A DNA stretch of 64,000 nucleotides from Bacteroidota bacterium (GTDB lineage: Bacteria; Bacteroidota; Bacteroidia; Bacteroidales; Prolixibacteraceae), in the NCBI GenBank assembly GCA_030684645.1, contig JAUXUF010000326.1:1-64000 (forward strand), given 5' to 3'. Under the pieces are notes generated by a model, which was given only the letters and a program-made list of their open reading frames with translations, was not told the origin of the DNA and ran no database searches. Each line of letters opens with the position of its first letter. The stretch's first letter is position 1. The translations under genes were made by a program, and so were the position numbers. This document shows, one piece after another, positions 8,883-18,444 of this stretch.

Positions 8883-11800
8883 ATGAAAAAATGTTATGAT
8901 TTGCTATGCTTTGCATTGCGAAGGTGGGAAAAAATTATCCGCGCTATGAAACTAACTATTACACTGATGTTGCTTGCAGTACTTGCAGCAACGGCTGGCT
9001 CAACTTATAGCCAGACCACTCGTATCAACCTGAAAATGCAGGATGCCTCCCTGGTGGATGTTTTTCGGGAGATTGAACGCACCAGTGAATTTGGGTTCTT
9101 CTTCAAAAATGAAGAAATGGATTTGAACCGTAGGGTATCGATTGACCTGAAAAATGCCACAATCGGTGAAATCCTGGAAAAGATTTTGGTTGACAATTAC
9201 GATTATCGCATTTTGGATAAGAACATTGTGGTAACCAGAAGTTTTCTAAATAACCCGGAACAGCAGCAAAAATCCGTTTCAGGTAAAGTTACTGAATCTT
9301 CCGGAACCCCACTCCCCGGGGTAACTGTACTGGTAAAAGGAACCACAAACGGAACAATCACTGATTCCGGCGGAAATTACTCATTGTACAACATTTCTGG
9401 GAATGCGGTTTTGCAATTTTCTTTTGTGGGAATGAAGACACAAGAAATAGTTTTTTCCGGCAAGACTACAATCAATGTAGTTATGGAAGACGAAACTATT
9501 GGTATTGACGAAGTTGTAGCTATTGGATATGGTACAGTGAAGAAAAGCGACCTGACCGGCGCTGTAAATAAAGTCGGTTCAGCGAGACTTATGGATAAAC
9601 CGGTACTTAATTTGGGACAGGCACTCCAAGGTAAAGTTGCCGGAGTTCAGGTCATCCAAATGGGTGGTGGTGTACCGGGTGGTAATCCAATGATCCGTAT
9701 CCGTGGTTCCAACTCAATCAGTACCAACAACGATCCTTTGTTTGTAGTTGATGGTATTGTTGGAGTAGGGAACGTGTTGATGAATTTGAACCCGGATGAC
9801 ATCGTAAGTACCGATATTTTAAAAGATGCATCTGCAACCGCTATCTATGGAGCTAGAGGTGCAAACGGCGTTATTTTAATTACGACCAAACGTGGTCTGT
9901 CTGGTAAAACTCAGATCGATTACAAAGGTAGTGTATCCGTTGGTGTTATGCAGAGACATTTGTATTCAATGAATGCCGAGCAATTGATGTACACATACGA
10001 ACAGGCCATGGCTAACGCTGAAAAATACGGAACACCCAACCGCAACAAGGATTTTCGTGGACCTACCGCAGCAGGTCAATCGTATTCTGAAATGCCATGG
10101 TTGTTCGAAAAAGCAACTTCAGGTTATCCGGTAAAATTGTTGGGTAAAGATGGAAACCTTTATCAACCACGATATGACAACAATTGGGAAAGTATTATTT
10201 TTAAACCGGCAGTTTCGAAGAATCATTATATCGATATCAGAGGTGGAAATGACAATGCAAAATATTCTGTATCTATTGGATACACGGATCAGCAAGGTTT
10301 GATGAAGGATTCTTACTTCAAACGATACAGCACCAATTTGACAGGAGATGTAAAAGTTCTAAAATGGCTGAGTTTAAGTACTCAACTTGGTTTCATCATG
10401 AGTAAACTGACAGACGATGGCGGAATTACCCGTTCAACTGCAGAAGTGTGGCCTATTGTTCCCATACAATATCCCAACGATCCGGATGTGTTTGGCATCT
10501 ATGCATCCAGGTGGGGAACGAATGCTGACTTTAATGTAGGTGAACAGTGGTACAACATCATTTTCAGGAGAAACCAAACCTTTGGACTTACTTCCAGAAA
10601 TCAGGTTACTGGTAGTTTGGCTTTAAAAGCCCAGATAACCAAAGACCTAAGCTTCAAGAGTGATTTCTCAATAGACTTTAACAATTACAAGAATAACTAT
10701 TACAATGGAAAGTACTATGGAGGAGATGGTTCTGCATCGATGCAACACAACAACGGATTTTACTGGCAAAATCAGAATTATTTCAACTATGATAAAACTT
10801 TTGGTTCAGACCATACGCTTAATGCGATGATAGGTATTTCCTGGTCTAAATATGCCTATGAAAACCTGAATGCCGGAAACAGTGTCTTTTTTACCAATTT
10901 TTATGCCTATCATAATCTGGGAGCCGGAGCTGCTGCAAGACCAACAGTTGGTAGCAGCGATGGCAGCAGCGCCCTTGCTTCCTATTTCGCAAGAGCTAAC
11001 TACAGCTATAAAGGAAAGTATATGGCCACTGTTACCGGTCGTATGGACGGTTCTTCAAAATTTGGAGAAAATTCAAAATTTGGATTCTTTCCTTCTGCAG
11101 CATTGGCGTGGAGAGCCTCCTCCGAAGATTTTCTTAAGAACATATCAACTATTTCGAACCTGAAAGTACGTACCAGTGTTGGTCGTACCGGTAATCAGGA
11201 GATTGGTAGCTATGTCACCCAACGGTATGTAGGTGTCAACAGTGCAATTGCAATGGGCGGAAAATCGCTGACCGGTATTTATCCCAGTTCTGTTGGTAAC
11301 CCGGACCTCAAATGGGAAACCACCACGCAATACGATGCAGGGATTGATTTAGGTATATTGAAAGATCGTATCATGGTGTCAGTTGACTATTATCACAAGT
11401 TGACTACTGACATGTTACTATCTGTACCTCTCCCATTGTCAACCACTGTAGGTTCGGTAACGATGAATTACGGTTCGGTACAGAATCAGGGATTTGAAGT
11501 GGAATTGAATACCCGCAACGTTGCATCACCTAATATCAAATGGAATACCACCATATCAGTCAGCAATAATCAGAACAAAATTACAGCACTCGGCCCAACA
11601 GGAGCGCCGATCTTTGTACAACTCGGAGCCGGAAATGCAACTACAATCTATAAGATTGGATATCCTATCGGATCATTTTTCGGACTTAACCGTTTGGGTA
11701 CATGGGGTACGCAGGAAGCTTCAGAAGCAGCCCGTTATGGGATGAGGCCAGGTGACTTGAAGTTCTATGATAAGGACAATGATGGAAAGATTAGCTTGCA

Positions 11801-12338
11801 GTCGGATGGTGACATCATCGGTAATGCATTCCCAAAGTTCATTATTGGATTTAACAATACCTTTAACTATAAAAACTTTGATGCCAGCATCGATATCCAG
11901 ATTGTTCAGGGTGTTAATAAAGCCTTCATTCATGAATCAGCTGAAGACCGTCAGTTGGTTTCAGGAGGTTTAAATTCAACACTGCAGGCATGGCGTCCGG
12001 ATAATCAAAATACACAAATTGCACAGATGCGCCCGGGGAATGGGGGAGCTTATTATCAATCCTATGCTGATACGCACATGCTTTCAGATGCATCCTTCAT
12101 CAGGGGTGGTAATTTAACGGTAGGCTATACATTACCTGATCTTTTAACCAAAAAGATTAACCTTGAAAGGGTAAGGGTTTATTGTAGTGCAGTGAACTTC
12201 TTCCTGATTACCAAAGTAGAAGGGTATGATCCTGAAGGTAGTTCATTGGATAAGAGTTTTGCTACGGCACCTAACTCTGATAAATATCAGTATCCAAATC
12301 CATCAACTTACTCCTTTGGAGTTAACGTTAGTTTCTAA
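8883..12338 (+). CDS. SusC/RagA TonB-dependent glycan transporter with STN domain
   Basis: The 1151-residue outer-membrane protein contains a signal segment (hydrophobic stretch before STYSQ, about residues 22-44), an STN signalling domain (about 48-115), a carboxypeptidase-D-like domain (about 130-205, PLPGVTVLVKGT), the TonB plug (about 215-330, with SusC signature DASATAIYGARGANGVILIT) and a 22-strand barrel. It imports oligosaccharides bound by SusD, powered by TonB. The STN domain, together with the ECF sigma and FecR genes upstream, indicates substrate-induced control. The first ATG gives a 21-residue basic extension before MKLTITL at 8946, a layout often seen in this subtype, so I keep the longer start. 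Confidence 0.96.
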   Translation: MKKCYDLLCFALRRWEKIIRAMKLTITLMLLAVLAATAGSTYSQTTRINLKMQDASLVDVFREIERTSEFGFFFKNEEMDLNRRVSIDLKNATIGEILEKILVDNYDYRILDKNIVVTRSFLNNPEQQQKSVSGKVTESSGTPLPGVTVLVKGTTNGTITDSGGNYSLYNISGNAVLQFSFVGMKTQEIVFSGKTTINVVMEDETIGIDEVVAIGYGTVKKSDLTGAVNKVGSARLMDKPVLNLGQALQGKVAGVQVIQMGGGVPGGNPMIRIRGSNSISTNNDPLFVVDGIVGVGNVLMNLNPDDIVSTDILKDASATAIYGARGANGVILITTKRGLSGKTQIDYKGSVSVGVMQRHLYSMNAEQLMYTYEQAMANAEKYGTPNRNKDFRGPTAAGQSYSEMPWLFEKATSGYPVKLLGKDGNLYQPRYDNNWESIIFKPAVSKNHYIDIRGGNDNAKYSVSIGYTDQQGLMKDSYFKRYSTNLTGDVKVLKWLSLSTQLGFIMSKLTDDGGITRSTAEVWPIVPIQYPNDPDVFGIYASRWGTNADFNVGEQWYNIIFRRNQTFGLTSRNQVTGSLALKAQITKDLSFKSDFSIDFNNYKNNYYNGKYYGGDGSASMQHNNGFYWQNQNYFNYDKTFGSDHTLNAMIGISWSKYAYENLNAGNSVFFTNFYAYHNLGAGAAARPTVGSSDGSSALASYFARANYSYKGKYMATVTGRMDGSSKFGENSKFGFFPSAALAWRASSEDFLKNISTISNLKVRTSVGRTGNQEIGSYVTQRYVGVNSAIAMGGKSLTGIYPSSVGNPDLKWETTTQYDAGIDLGILKDRIMVSVDYYHKLTTDMLLSVPLPLSTTVGSVTMNYGSVQNQGFEVELNTRNVASPNIKWNTTISVSNNQNKITALGPTGAPIFVQLGAGNATTIYKIGYPIGSFFGLNRLGTWGTQEASEAARYGMRPGDLKFYDKDNDGKISLQSDGDIIGNAFPKFIIGFNNTFNYKNFDASIDIQIVQGVNKAFIHESAEDRQLVSGGLNSTLQAWRPDNQNTQIAQMRPGNGGAYYQSYADTHMLSDASFIRGGNLTVGYTLPDLLTKKINLERVRVYCSAVNFFLITKVEGYDPEGSSLDKSFATAPNSDKYQYPNPSTYSFGVNVSF

Positions 12339-12352
12339 ATTCTTAAACATTT

Positions 12353-14008
12353 ATGATTATGGAAAATAAAAATATAAATAGTATGGTAAGGAGATACATC
12401 ATATTATTAGCCGCATTCATGCTTGGATTCAGTGGTTGCAAGGATTTCTTAATAGAAAAACCTACTGGATCACTTACTGATAAATCAACATACACCAGCG
12501 AGGAAGACCTTACTGCATTGACAATGGGGCCATACCGTATGTTACCCAACTGGACTGCCGGCGCCGGTGACTGGGGAAATAACCTTCCTCAAACGCTTGA
12601 GTTTCCAACAGGTGAAGCATGGACCATTGAAGCACACGCGTTATACTGGAGGTTTCAGACCAATCAGGTTTCGGGAGATTTACTTGACGATTTCAATAAC
12701 CAGTGGAATTACTGGTTTACAGGTGTAAGAGACTGCAATTTCTCCATTCAAATGATTGAAGGGATGAAAGGCATTGCCAGTGACAAAATATCAAAAGCCC
12801 TTGGAGAAATTAAAACACTGCGGGCATGGTACTATTTTAACCTGGTTCGCTATTGGGGCGATGTACCTATGATTACAAAGATTCTTGAGAATGTGGCCGA
12901 TGCTCAATTACCTCGTGAATCCCTCAAAAAGATTTATGATGAAGTGATTATTCCTGATCTTGAATTTGCGATAGCGAGTAAATTGACTGATACAAAATCC
13001 ACAGACGGCCGAATTACCAAATTTTCTGCCAGGGCAATTTTAGCAGATGTTTACCTTACTGTTTCAGGTTATCCATATCAGGAAGTAAATGCTACTCCTG
13101 CCAAAGAATTTTGTGTTAGCGGATCTTGGACTTTAAAAGGTTATCCGGTAAATAATGCAAGTGCCAAAGGCTTTTTACAAAAGGCAAAAGTGCAACTTGA
13201 TATGCTGTATGGCCAATATACTTTGGGTACCTATGATGATTTGCACAATCCTGCAAAGAACAACCTCGGTGAAGCAATTTTCCAGGCCCAGTATTTATCA
13301 GGGGTTACCAATAATGGACAAATTCAATGCGCGTTACCTTTGATCAGTCATATCTCGATGTTTGGAGATGAAAATGGTACTTTTATTCCAAGCATGGGCT
13401 ATTACAATTCATATAATCCTGCTGACAAAAGGGTTCAGGAGCGTCAATTCTTCTTTACTTCAGATAACCTGTCAACAAAATATGATCCTACGCAAAGCCC
13501 GGCCCCAAAATTTGACAGGCCCTATTTGTTTAAATTTTATGATGCAGATGCCATCAAGGTCACTGCAAAATCTGGTTTAAACTGGACATTCTACCGCTAT
13601 GCAGATATTTTGTTACAACTCACCGAAGTTAACTGGGCTTTAAAGCAACTGGGCGATGCTGTTTCTGATAATGATATCATTAAAGGTATTAACGAGGTAA
13701 GGGCAAGGGCATTACTACCAACCTATCGTGCTACGGACATAACATTGCTGGCAATTATGAGCGAGCGTGCATATGAATTGATATTTGAGAGCAAAATGTT
13801 GTGGGATCAACGTCGCACCAGAATGTGTCTGGTTGATGGTTCAGGTGCTTTTGTGGGCATTCGCGATTTTATTGGCCATAAAGCTACTGAATTCAGCTTT
13901 TCTTTTGGCCCAATGAATTTAATCTCTCCGATGCCGGCAACTGAAATACTGAACAACAAGAAGTGCTTGCAAAATTTTGGGTATCTACCTAAACAAGCAG
14001 GACAATAA
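12353..14008 (+). CDS. SusD/RagB surface glycan-binding lipoprotein
   Basis: The 551-residue protein is a lipoprotein (lipobox FSGC, Cys29) with the SusD architecture: an N-terminal SusD-like domain starting KDFLIEKPTGSLTD, helical TPR scaffold, and the C-terminal RagB/SusD region with the RARALLPTY and WDQRRTRM stretches. It forms the lid of the SusC transporter and binds the glycan at the cell surface. It starts 15 bases after susC. A second ATG two codons on (12359) is an equal choice of start. Confidence 0.95.
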   Translation: MIMENKNINSMVRRYIILLAAFMLGFSGCKDFLIEKPTGSLTDKSTYTSEEDLTALTMGPYRMLPNWTAGAGDWGNNLPQTLEFPTGEAWTIEAHALYWRFQTNQVSGDLLDDFNNQWNYWFTGVRDCNFSIQMIEGMKGIASDKISKALGEIKTLRAWYYFNLVRYWGDVPMITKILENVADAQLPRESLKKIYDEVIIPDLEFAIASKLTDTKSTDGRITKFSARAILADVYLTVSGYPYQEVNATPAKEFCVSGSWTLKGYPVNNASAKGFLQKAKVQLDMLYGQYTLGTYDDLHNPAKNNLGEAIFQAQYLSGVTNNGQIQCALPLISHISMFGDENGTFIPSMGYYNSYNPADKRVQERQFFFTSDNLSTKYDPTQSPAPKFDRPYLFKFYDADAIKVTAKSGLNWTFYRYADILLQLTEVNWALKQLGDAVSDNDIIKGINEVRARALLPTYRATDITLLAIMSERAYELIFESKMLWDQRRTRMCLVDGSGAFVGIRDFIGHKATEFSFSFGPMNLISPMPATEILNNKKCLQNFGYLPKQAGQ

Positions 14009-14043
14009 ACGGATATATTAATTTAATAATTAATTCAACAAAT

Positions 14044-15228
14044 ATGAAAACAAGAAAAGTCATATTATTAACGTTAATATGTTCGATAACGTTAATCATG
14101 AGCTGTACCAAACAACCTTATTATGAAATACCCACTGATGCTAGCGGTAAAGCGGTGATTACAGCCGTTTCAACGACAACTACAACAGGTGTTACCGCTC
14201 TGGACGATAAATTCACGGTTAATTCAACTTTGCCGAATGCAAAATCAGGAGATGTAATGACCGCAGAATTGTTGAAATTACAGATTCCTTCCTGGGGTGG
14301 TACAGCTATGCAAAATCTCCCATTGGCAGGTACCAAGAAAACAGTAACCGTTAGTTCTGACCTGAAATCTTCTGTAACTTATACCAGAGCCGAAGCGCAG
14401 ATGGTGAACATTGGTGATTACGTGACCTTTACTTTGTCAGGAGCTACAGAAAGCGGTTATATCTCAACAATTACTCTTGCAACTGCCATGGCAGTTGCAT
14501 CGCCAAAGTCAGTTGGCGGCAAGGCCGTATCGATCATCCGCACGCCTGAAGTTGCGAACATACAAGTTAGCGTTACACCAAAGCTAGCTGCCTATGCAGG
14601 ATCTTTGACCGTAAAAAGAAAGAACAGTGTGAAGGCAAGTTGGGAAACTGTTTCAGGAACCTCTTCAACTAATCCCTTCCAGGTTCCAATTGCCGGAAGT
14701 GATTTTGCTGCCGGGAAAGATACCATGTACTATCAATTTACAGCTACTGTTGGCTCTTTATCAGAGGTAGCAACAACGAAAATTATAGTTAGTGATCCTT
14801 TCTTCTTCCTGAAAAAATCAGCAACAATAGCTTTAGGAGGATCTTCTGCAGGTAGAAATCTGTTTATCAATGCAGCCGTTGCCGCGACCAATGCTAATGC
14901 AATCATCGCAGTAGATGCTGGTTCATTAGTTATCCACGGTGGTTCAGCATGGGCTGTTGGTGATAAAAGCATTTCATTTGTACAAGGCACGAAAGCATTG
15001 TATGATGGGAACAGCGTAAATGCAGCGATGACTTCATTTGCTGCCGGAACTGCTACAGCTACGGCAGATCCGAACAACCCGTATTATATCTTTAAAATTG
15101 TCAATGGGGCTAACCCATCAGACGTTTATTACGGTATGATACAAATTATCACTGTGGTTCCCGGCGTTTCAGTTGCCTTTGAATACAGAATTGGAAACCA
15201 ATATGCACATCTTTCGGTAATTCAATAG
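14044..15228 (+). CDS. Surface lipoprotein of the Sus locus, unknown family
   Basis: A 394-residue lipoprotein with lipobox IMSC (Cys21). The mature part is rich in Thr, Ser, Ala and Val and looks like stacked beta-sandwich domains; no catalytic motif is evident. Its place 36 bases after susD and just before the terminator is that of surface glycan-binding proteins (SusE/SusF or SGBP) in other loci. That role is an inference from position and lipidation only; I do not recognise the family. Confidence 0.7.
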   Translation: MKTRKVILLTLICSITLIMSCTKQPYYEIPTDASGKAVITAVSTTTTTGVTALDDKFTVNSTLPNAKSGDVMTAELLKLQIPSWGGTAMQNLPLAGTKKTVTVSSDLKSSVTYTRAEAQMVNIGDYVTFTLSGATESGYISTITLATAMAVASPKSVGGKAVSIIRTPEVANIQVSVTPKLAAYAGSLTVKRKNSVKASWETVSGTSSTNPFQVPIAGSDFAAGKDTMYYQFTATVGSLSEVATTKIIVSDPFFFLKKSATIALGGSSAGRNLFINAAVAATNANAIIAVDAGSLVIHGGSAWAVGDKSISFVQGTKALYDGNSVNAAMTSFAAGTATATADPNNPYYIFKIVNGANPSDVYYGMIQIITVVPGVSVAFEYRIGNQYAHLSVIQ

Positions 15229-15237
15229 TATCATCCT

Positions 15238-15275
15238 CCAAGGCACTGCTAATCGCTTTGCAGTGCCTTGGTTAT
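15238..15275 (+). terminator. Terminator of the sigma-FecR-SusCD locus
   Basis: A perfect 12-bp stem, CCAAGGCACTGC with GCAGTGCCTTGG (15238-15249 and 15260-15271), is followed by TTATTT. It begins 10 bases after the lipoprotein stop codon. Confidence 0.85.
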
Positions 15276-15399
15276 TTAAGTTCTTCATCTGTATCCCTTC
15301 TCCCTGATTTTATCCAAATTACGCGATATAATTTTCGATAGTATTGCGATTTATGGAATCATCTTTAAAGTATTTTTTTTCACGCTTTAGTTTAACACG

Positions 15400-15432
15400 G
15401 CTGTCCTATCAATAAGGGGACAGCTTTTTTTT
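15400..15432 (+). terminator. Second terminator before the GH38 operon
   Basis: Stem GCTGTCC/GGACAGC (15400-15406 and 15418-15424) followed by eight T. It stands 130 bases after the first terminator. The rest of the 319-base gap (15229-15547) includes a weak promoter-like TATCTTG near 15479-15485, which could start the mannosidase operon. Confidence 0.8.
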
Positions 15433-15547
15433 GCGCCCGGCATGAGCGATAACTTTAGTGTAGTGATTGATGTTTTTATATCTTGTTTTTTATTCGTAAG
15501 TTGCAGCTAACCATACTACATTAAATGAATACTAAACCGATAAATCC

Positions 15548-18439
15548 ATGAAAAGTATCTGTTCATTTCTGATTACCTGTATTCTGTCAGGCATGTTATC
15601 CGCACAAGCCCAAACAGTTAAAACATCAAGCGTAATACTAAAGAATGCCCCCGTACTATTCAAAAAAGAGGGAAAAATGTTTCAGCAAATAATAGCTGAT
15701 GTAAAATCTGACAAACCTGCTGAAATTTCATTTTATATTGCCGGAAAAGAAATCCAAAAAACTGGAATTAAAAAAGGAGACAATTTGGTTTTATTAACGG
15801 TTCCAGATGTTTCAACTCCAAAAAAAATTAATGTTTCTGTGAAGGGCGATCCAGATCTGGCTGGAAGCTTTTCTTTCATTATAACTCCGGTAAAAAAGTG
15901 GGAAGTTTATCTGGTTCAGCATTCGCATACCGATATTGGATATACGCGTCCACAGTCGGAAATACTCGCCGAACACATGCGTTACATCGACTATGCACTG
16001 GATTATTGCGATCAAACTGATGCGATGCCTAACGAGGCAAAATTCCGCTGGACCTGCGAATCGGCCTGGGTTACCCGGGAATACCTCCGGTCTCGTCCAA
16101 CATCGCAGATCGAACGGCTAAAAAAACGGATTGCCGAAGGCCGCATCGAGGTAACCGGAATGTATTGCAACATGGCCGAGATTTCAGATGAGAACATCAT
16201 GTACGACTTTCTTCAGCCCTTAAAGGAATTCAGCAAATTAGGAATCCCGGTAAAGACGGCCATGCAGGATGACGTGAACGGGATAGCCTGGTGTATGCCC
16301 GATTATTTTAAAAATACGGGTGTCAAATACCTCGATATGGGAATTAATAAAACCCGGTCGCTTCTTCCATTTGATATACCTACCTGCTTTTGGTGGGAAG
16401 CTCCGTCAGGTGAACGGCTGCTGGCATTTCGTGCTGATCATTATATGACCGGCAATTTCTTCGGATTCGAATCAAAAGAAGTAAAACATGAAAAAATACT
16501 CGGTCATCTGGCGAATCTCGACGAGAAGAATTATCCGTTCGACCGGATTGCCATTCAATTTTCAGGATATTTTACCGATAACGCACCACCATCGACGGCA
16601 GCTTGTGAACTGGTCAGACAATGGAATGCGACTTATGAATCTCCCAAACTGAAATTATCGGTTGCCAGTGAGTTTTTTGAATATGTGGAGAAAAACTATG
16701 CCTCAACCCTACCCGTTTACCGAAATGCCTGGCTCGACTGGTGGACCGATGGCTATGGATCAACTTCGCGGGAAACTGCTGAAGTTCGGAAGACCCAAAA
16801 CATGAAACAGGTGGATGAAGGAATGTTTGCCATGGTTTCGATGCTTGGAGGCGAGCTGAATCCGGCGCTGGAAGGGAATATGGATCACATCAGCGAGAAT
16901 GCCATCTTTTTCGATGAACATACCTGCGGCGCTGATGAAAGCATCGATCGTCCATTTTCCGAAAATTCTACCCGGCAATGGTTGCAAAAGGGCGCTTATG
17001 CCTGGGAAGCCTTGAAAAAAGTGACACTTTTGAACGAAGAAGCACTGGCGCGGCTTCAGGTTTTTATGAAAAAGGCTGATTTTCCCATCATTTATGTTGT
17101 CAATTCACTGGGTTGGAAGAGATCGGGCACAGTGGAGCTCTTCATCGACTTCGAAGTACTTCCACTGCATCAGCAATTCAAAATCACTGATATTTCAACC
17201 GGGAAAGCAGTGACTGCCCAGGTTGTTCGCGAACGTCGCGAAGGAGCCTACTGGATTCTGGATGTTCCGGATGTGCCTGCTTTGGGTTATAAAGCGTTAA
17301 AGATTGAGGTAACGAATGAGCCGGAGACAAAAACCAATGAGCATAACAACACGGAGATTCTGGAAAATGCCTACTACAAAATTGTCATCGACAAATCTAC
17401 TGGTGCTATCAGAAGTTTGTTCGACAAAGAATTAAATCAGGAGTTAGTTGATCCGCAAAATCCATGGAAATTAGGGCGGCTCATTCACGAAACGCTTCCT
17501 GACCGGAACAAAATGACTCCAACGCATTCGTCAGTTTCGAATGTAAAAGTTGAATCCGGATCAGATGGCCAGGTTTGGGAAAGCATTCGCATTAAAGCTG
17601 ATATGGAAGGTTTTGAAAAGGGAAAGGAAAATGATCCCAAAGGGCTTGAATTGGAAATCAGACTGTTTAAGAATGTGAAGAAAATTGATTTTCAGTATAA
17701 AGCTGCAAAAGAAATCGTTACTTCTCCCGAAGCGCTTTACGTTGCATTCCCTTTTGCTCTGCCCAAATCGAGAATTGTTTTCGAAACTATTGGCGGAATT
17801 CTTTCGCAAGGTCAGCAATTGCCCGGATCGTCATCCGATTGGAATGCTGCCCAAAACTTTGTTTCGGTAAGGGGCACGAACAGTCAGATTGTTGTGGTAA
17901 GCAACGAAATACCTTTGTGGCAATTCAGCGATTTAAACATCGGAAAATTCGAGCCAAATCCCAAACCAGGAAAAACATGGCTCTATTCGTGGGTGATGAA
18001 TAATTACTGGTTTACCAACTTCCGCGCCTTTCAGGAGGGAGGATTCCATTGGAGCTATCAGATTACCTCAACAAAAGATACCACCAACACTTTTGCGACC
18101 AAATTTGCCTGGGGAGAACGAAATGCCTTCGCGACACGCACGTTCCCTGCCGGTAAAAATGAATTTCAGTCACCTGTTCTGGAAACGGTAAAGATTTCAG
18201 GTTCGCCAAATGCAATTCTCATCAACAGCAGGCCTGCATTTAAAAATTCAGGATCTATTCTGTTACATTTCAGGGAATTGGAAGGAAAACTAGCCGAATT
18301 AGCTTTGGAATCGAAGATTGCCGGACGTTCCATTAAAAGAATGGTTGAAGTGAATGTGATTGGAAAAGAAATTGGTAATCCCATACATTCCATCAAGTTA
18401 AAACCTTTTGAAGTGAAGTTTGTGGAAGTTGATTTTTAA
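15548..18439 (+). CDS. Divergent GH38 alpha-mannosidase-like enzyme
   Basis: The 963-residue secreted protein (signal peptide ending near AQAQ) has an N-terminal beta domain of about 115 residues, then a GH38-type core beginning HSHTDIGYT (125-133), which holds the first zinc ligands, and AMQDDVNGIAW (238-248), where Asp241 or Asp242 is the likely nucleophile. The C-terminal half has the long beta-sandwich domains of the family. GH38 enzymes are zinc-dependent retaining alpha-mannosidases. The HTDIGYT and DDVNG motifs differ from the common HxDxxW and DxFGH forms, so substrate and even linkage are uncertain. It heads an operon; the next gene starts 5 bases after its stop. Confidence 0.8.
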   Translation: MKSICSFLITCILSGMLSAQAQTVKTSSVILKNAPVLFKKEGKMFQQIIADVKSDKPAEISFYIAGKEIQKTGIKKGDNLVLLTVPDVSTPKKINVSVKGDPDLAGSFSFIITPVKKWEVYLVQHSHTDIGYTRPQSEILAEHMRYIDYALDYCDQTDAMPNEAKFRWTCESAWVTREYLRSRPTSQIERLKKRIAEGRIEVTGMYCNMAEISDENIMYDFLQPLKEFSKLGIPVKTAMQDDVNGIAWCMPDYFKNTGVKYLDMGINKTRSLLPFDIPTCFWWEAPSGERLLAFRADHYMTGNFFGFESKEVKHEKILGHLANLDEKNYPFDRIAIQFSGYFTDNAPPSTAACELVRQWNATYESPKLKLSVASEFFEYVEKNYASTLPVYRNAWLDWWTDGYGSTSRETAEVRKTQNMKQVDEGMFAMVSMLGGELNPALEGNMDHISENAIFFDEHTCGADESIDRPFSENSTRQWLQKGAYAWEALKKVTLLNEEALARLQVFMKKADFPIIYVVNSLGWKRSGTVELFIDFEVLPLHQQFKITDISTGKAVTAQVVRERREGAYWILDVPDVPALGYKALKIEVTNEPETKTNEHNNTEILENAYYKIVIDKSTGAIRSLFDKELNQELVDPQNPWKLGRLIHETLPDRNKMTPTHSSVSNVKVESGSDGQVWESIRIKADMEGFEKGKENDPKGLELEIRLFKNVKKIDFQYKAAKEIVTSPEALYVAFPFALPKSRIVFETIGGILSQGQQLPGSSSDWNAAQNFVSVRGTNSQIVVVSNEIPLWQFSDLNIGKFEPNPKPGKTWLYSWVMNNYWFTNFRAFQEGGFHWSYQITSTKDTTNTFATKFAWGERNAFATRTFPAGKNEFQSPVLETVKISGSPNAILINSRPAFKNSGSILLHFRELEGKLAELALESKIAGRSIKRMVEVNVIGKEIGNPIHSIKLKPFEVKFVEVDF

Positions 18440-18444
18440 GGTTA

